Assembly (NCBI GenBank): GCA_012514595.1
Contig: JAAYZZ010000185.1
Coordinates: forward strand, 1 to 11,690
Length of the DNA stretch: 11,690 nt
From: Elusimicrobiota bacterium
Lineage (GTDB): Bacteria; Omnitrophota; Gorgyraeia; Zapsychrales; Fredricksoniimonadaceae
Direction of reading: 5' to 3'
This document shows positions 11,629 through 11,690 of this stretch, piece by piece. The notes under the pieces were generated by a model. That model was given only the letters and a program-made list of their open reading frames with translations, was not told the origin of the DNA and searched no databases. Position 1 is the first letter of the stretch. Each line of letters begins with the position of its first letter. Both the position numbers and the translations under genes were made by a program.

Positions 11629-11690
11629 AGGCGGGACCGGAAAGACGGTCATGACAGGGGCCCTGGCCTCTCTTGTGGAGAACAAGGTCA
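11600..11690 (+). CDS. Second MinD/Mrp-type P-loop ATPase (partial, runs off the window)
   Basis: ATG 11600 opens a frame reading MKQIVVLSGKGGTGKTVMTG. This includes a deviant Walker A motif typical of the MinD/Mrp class, and the frame is still open at the window edge. It overlaps the previous ATPase gene by 29 bases, which indicates tight co-translation. Tandem ATPases of this sort are the usual arrangement in ORP-like clusters, where the second copy commonly has its own ferredoxin insert; that part lies outside the window. Confidence 0.88.
   Translation, partial: MKQIVVLSGKGGTGKTVMTGALASLVENKV

Noticed and set aside
1..11690. tRNA or rRNA genes
   Set aside because: No cloverleaf-like or rRNA-like sequence was noticed in the intergenic regions, which are all short and explained by promoters, repeats or terminators.

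Overview
The window looks like chromosomal DNA of an anaerobic, probably uncultivated bacterium. The coding DNA is GC-rich, ribosome binding sites are mostly of the AGGAGG type, and promoters are of the sigma-70 type. One end holds a Fur / DUF5320 / NifX-like / MinD-type ATPase cluster typical of anaerobes. The gene mix and an intergenic AATAGGGACAGTCCCTATT palindrome bring Candidatus Omnitrophota or a deltaproteobacterium-like lineage to mind. That is inference from gene style, not an identification.

Layout. Positions 1-430 hold debris: the C-terminal end of a UmuC-type translesion polymerase, then an in-frame orphan fragment. Next come an exported protein of a widespread uncharacterised family (430-1017), a signal-peptide ORF cut off by the left end of an IS3-type element (1010-1196), and tspO (1207-1683) directly after the IS relic. 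A small helix-turn-helix-like protein (1712-1945) ends at a strong intrinsic terminator. A coiled-coil protein follows (2099-2500), then a large ygiQ-type radical SAM gene (2635-4380). An exported HExxH protein with a Cys-rich tail (4504-5730) has a 61-codon open stretch after its TGA stop. Two small unknowns follow (5933-6259; 6486-7010, exported). Two minus-strand genes encode an exported protein with two repeated beta-rich domains (7019-7918) and an AllA-like cupin (7951-8415). Plus-strand genes resume with an Arg/Gly-rich probable RNA-binding protein (8637-9098).

The right end (9125 to the edge) is the most coherent system. A Fur-family regulator with its own promoter is followed by a near-palindromic Fur box. 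Behind the box lies a tight gene set: a DUF5320 protein, two NifX/NifB-like cluster-binding proteins, and two MinD/Mrp-type ATPases. The first ATPase carries a two-[4Fe-4S] ferredoxin insert; the second runs off the window. The set resembles the ORP (orange protein) loci of sulfate reducers and is probably an iron-regulated metal-cluster assembly or carrier module.

The most unusual signal is a 19-21 bp palindrome present in five clear copies and one decayed copy. It lies almost always on gene 3' ends and in several cases provides the stop codon; the decayed copy provides the stop codons of two convergent genes at once. Several genes without a Shine-Dalgarno sequence have a TAnAAT-like -10 box 7-10 bases before the start codon, which points to leaderless transcripts.
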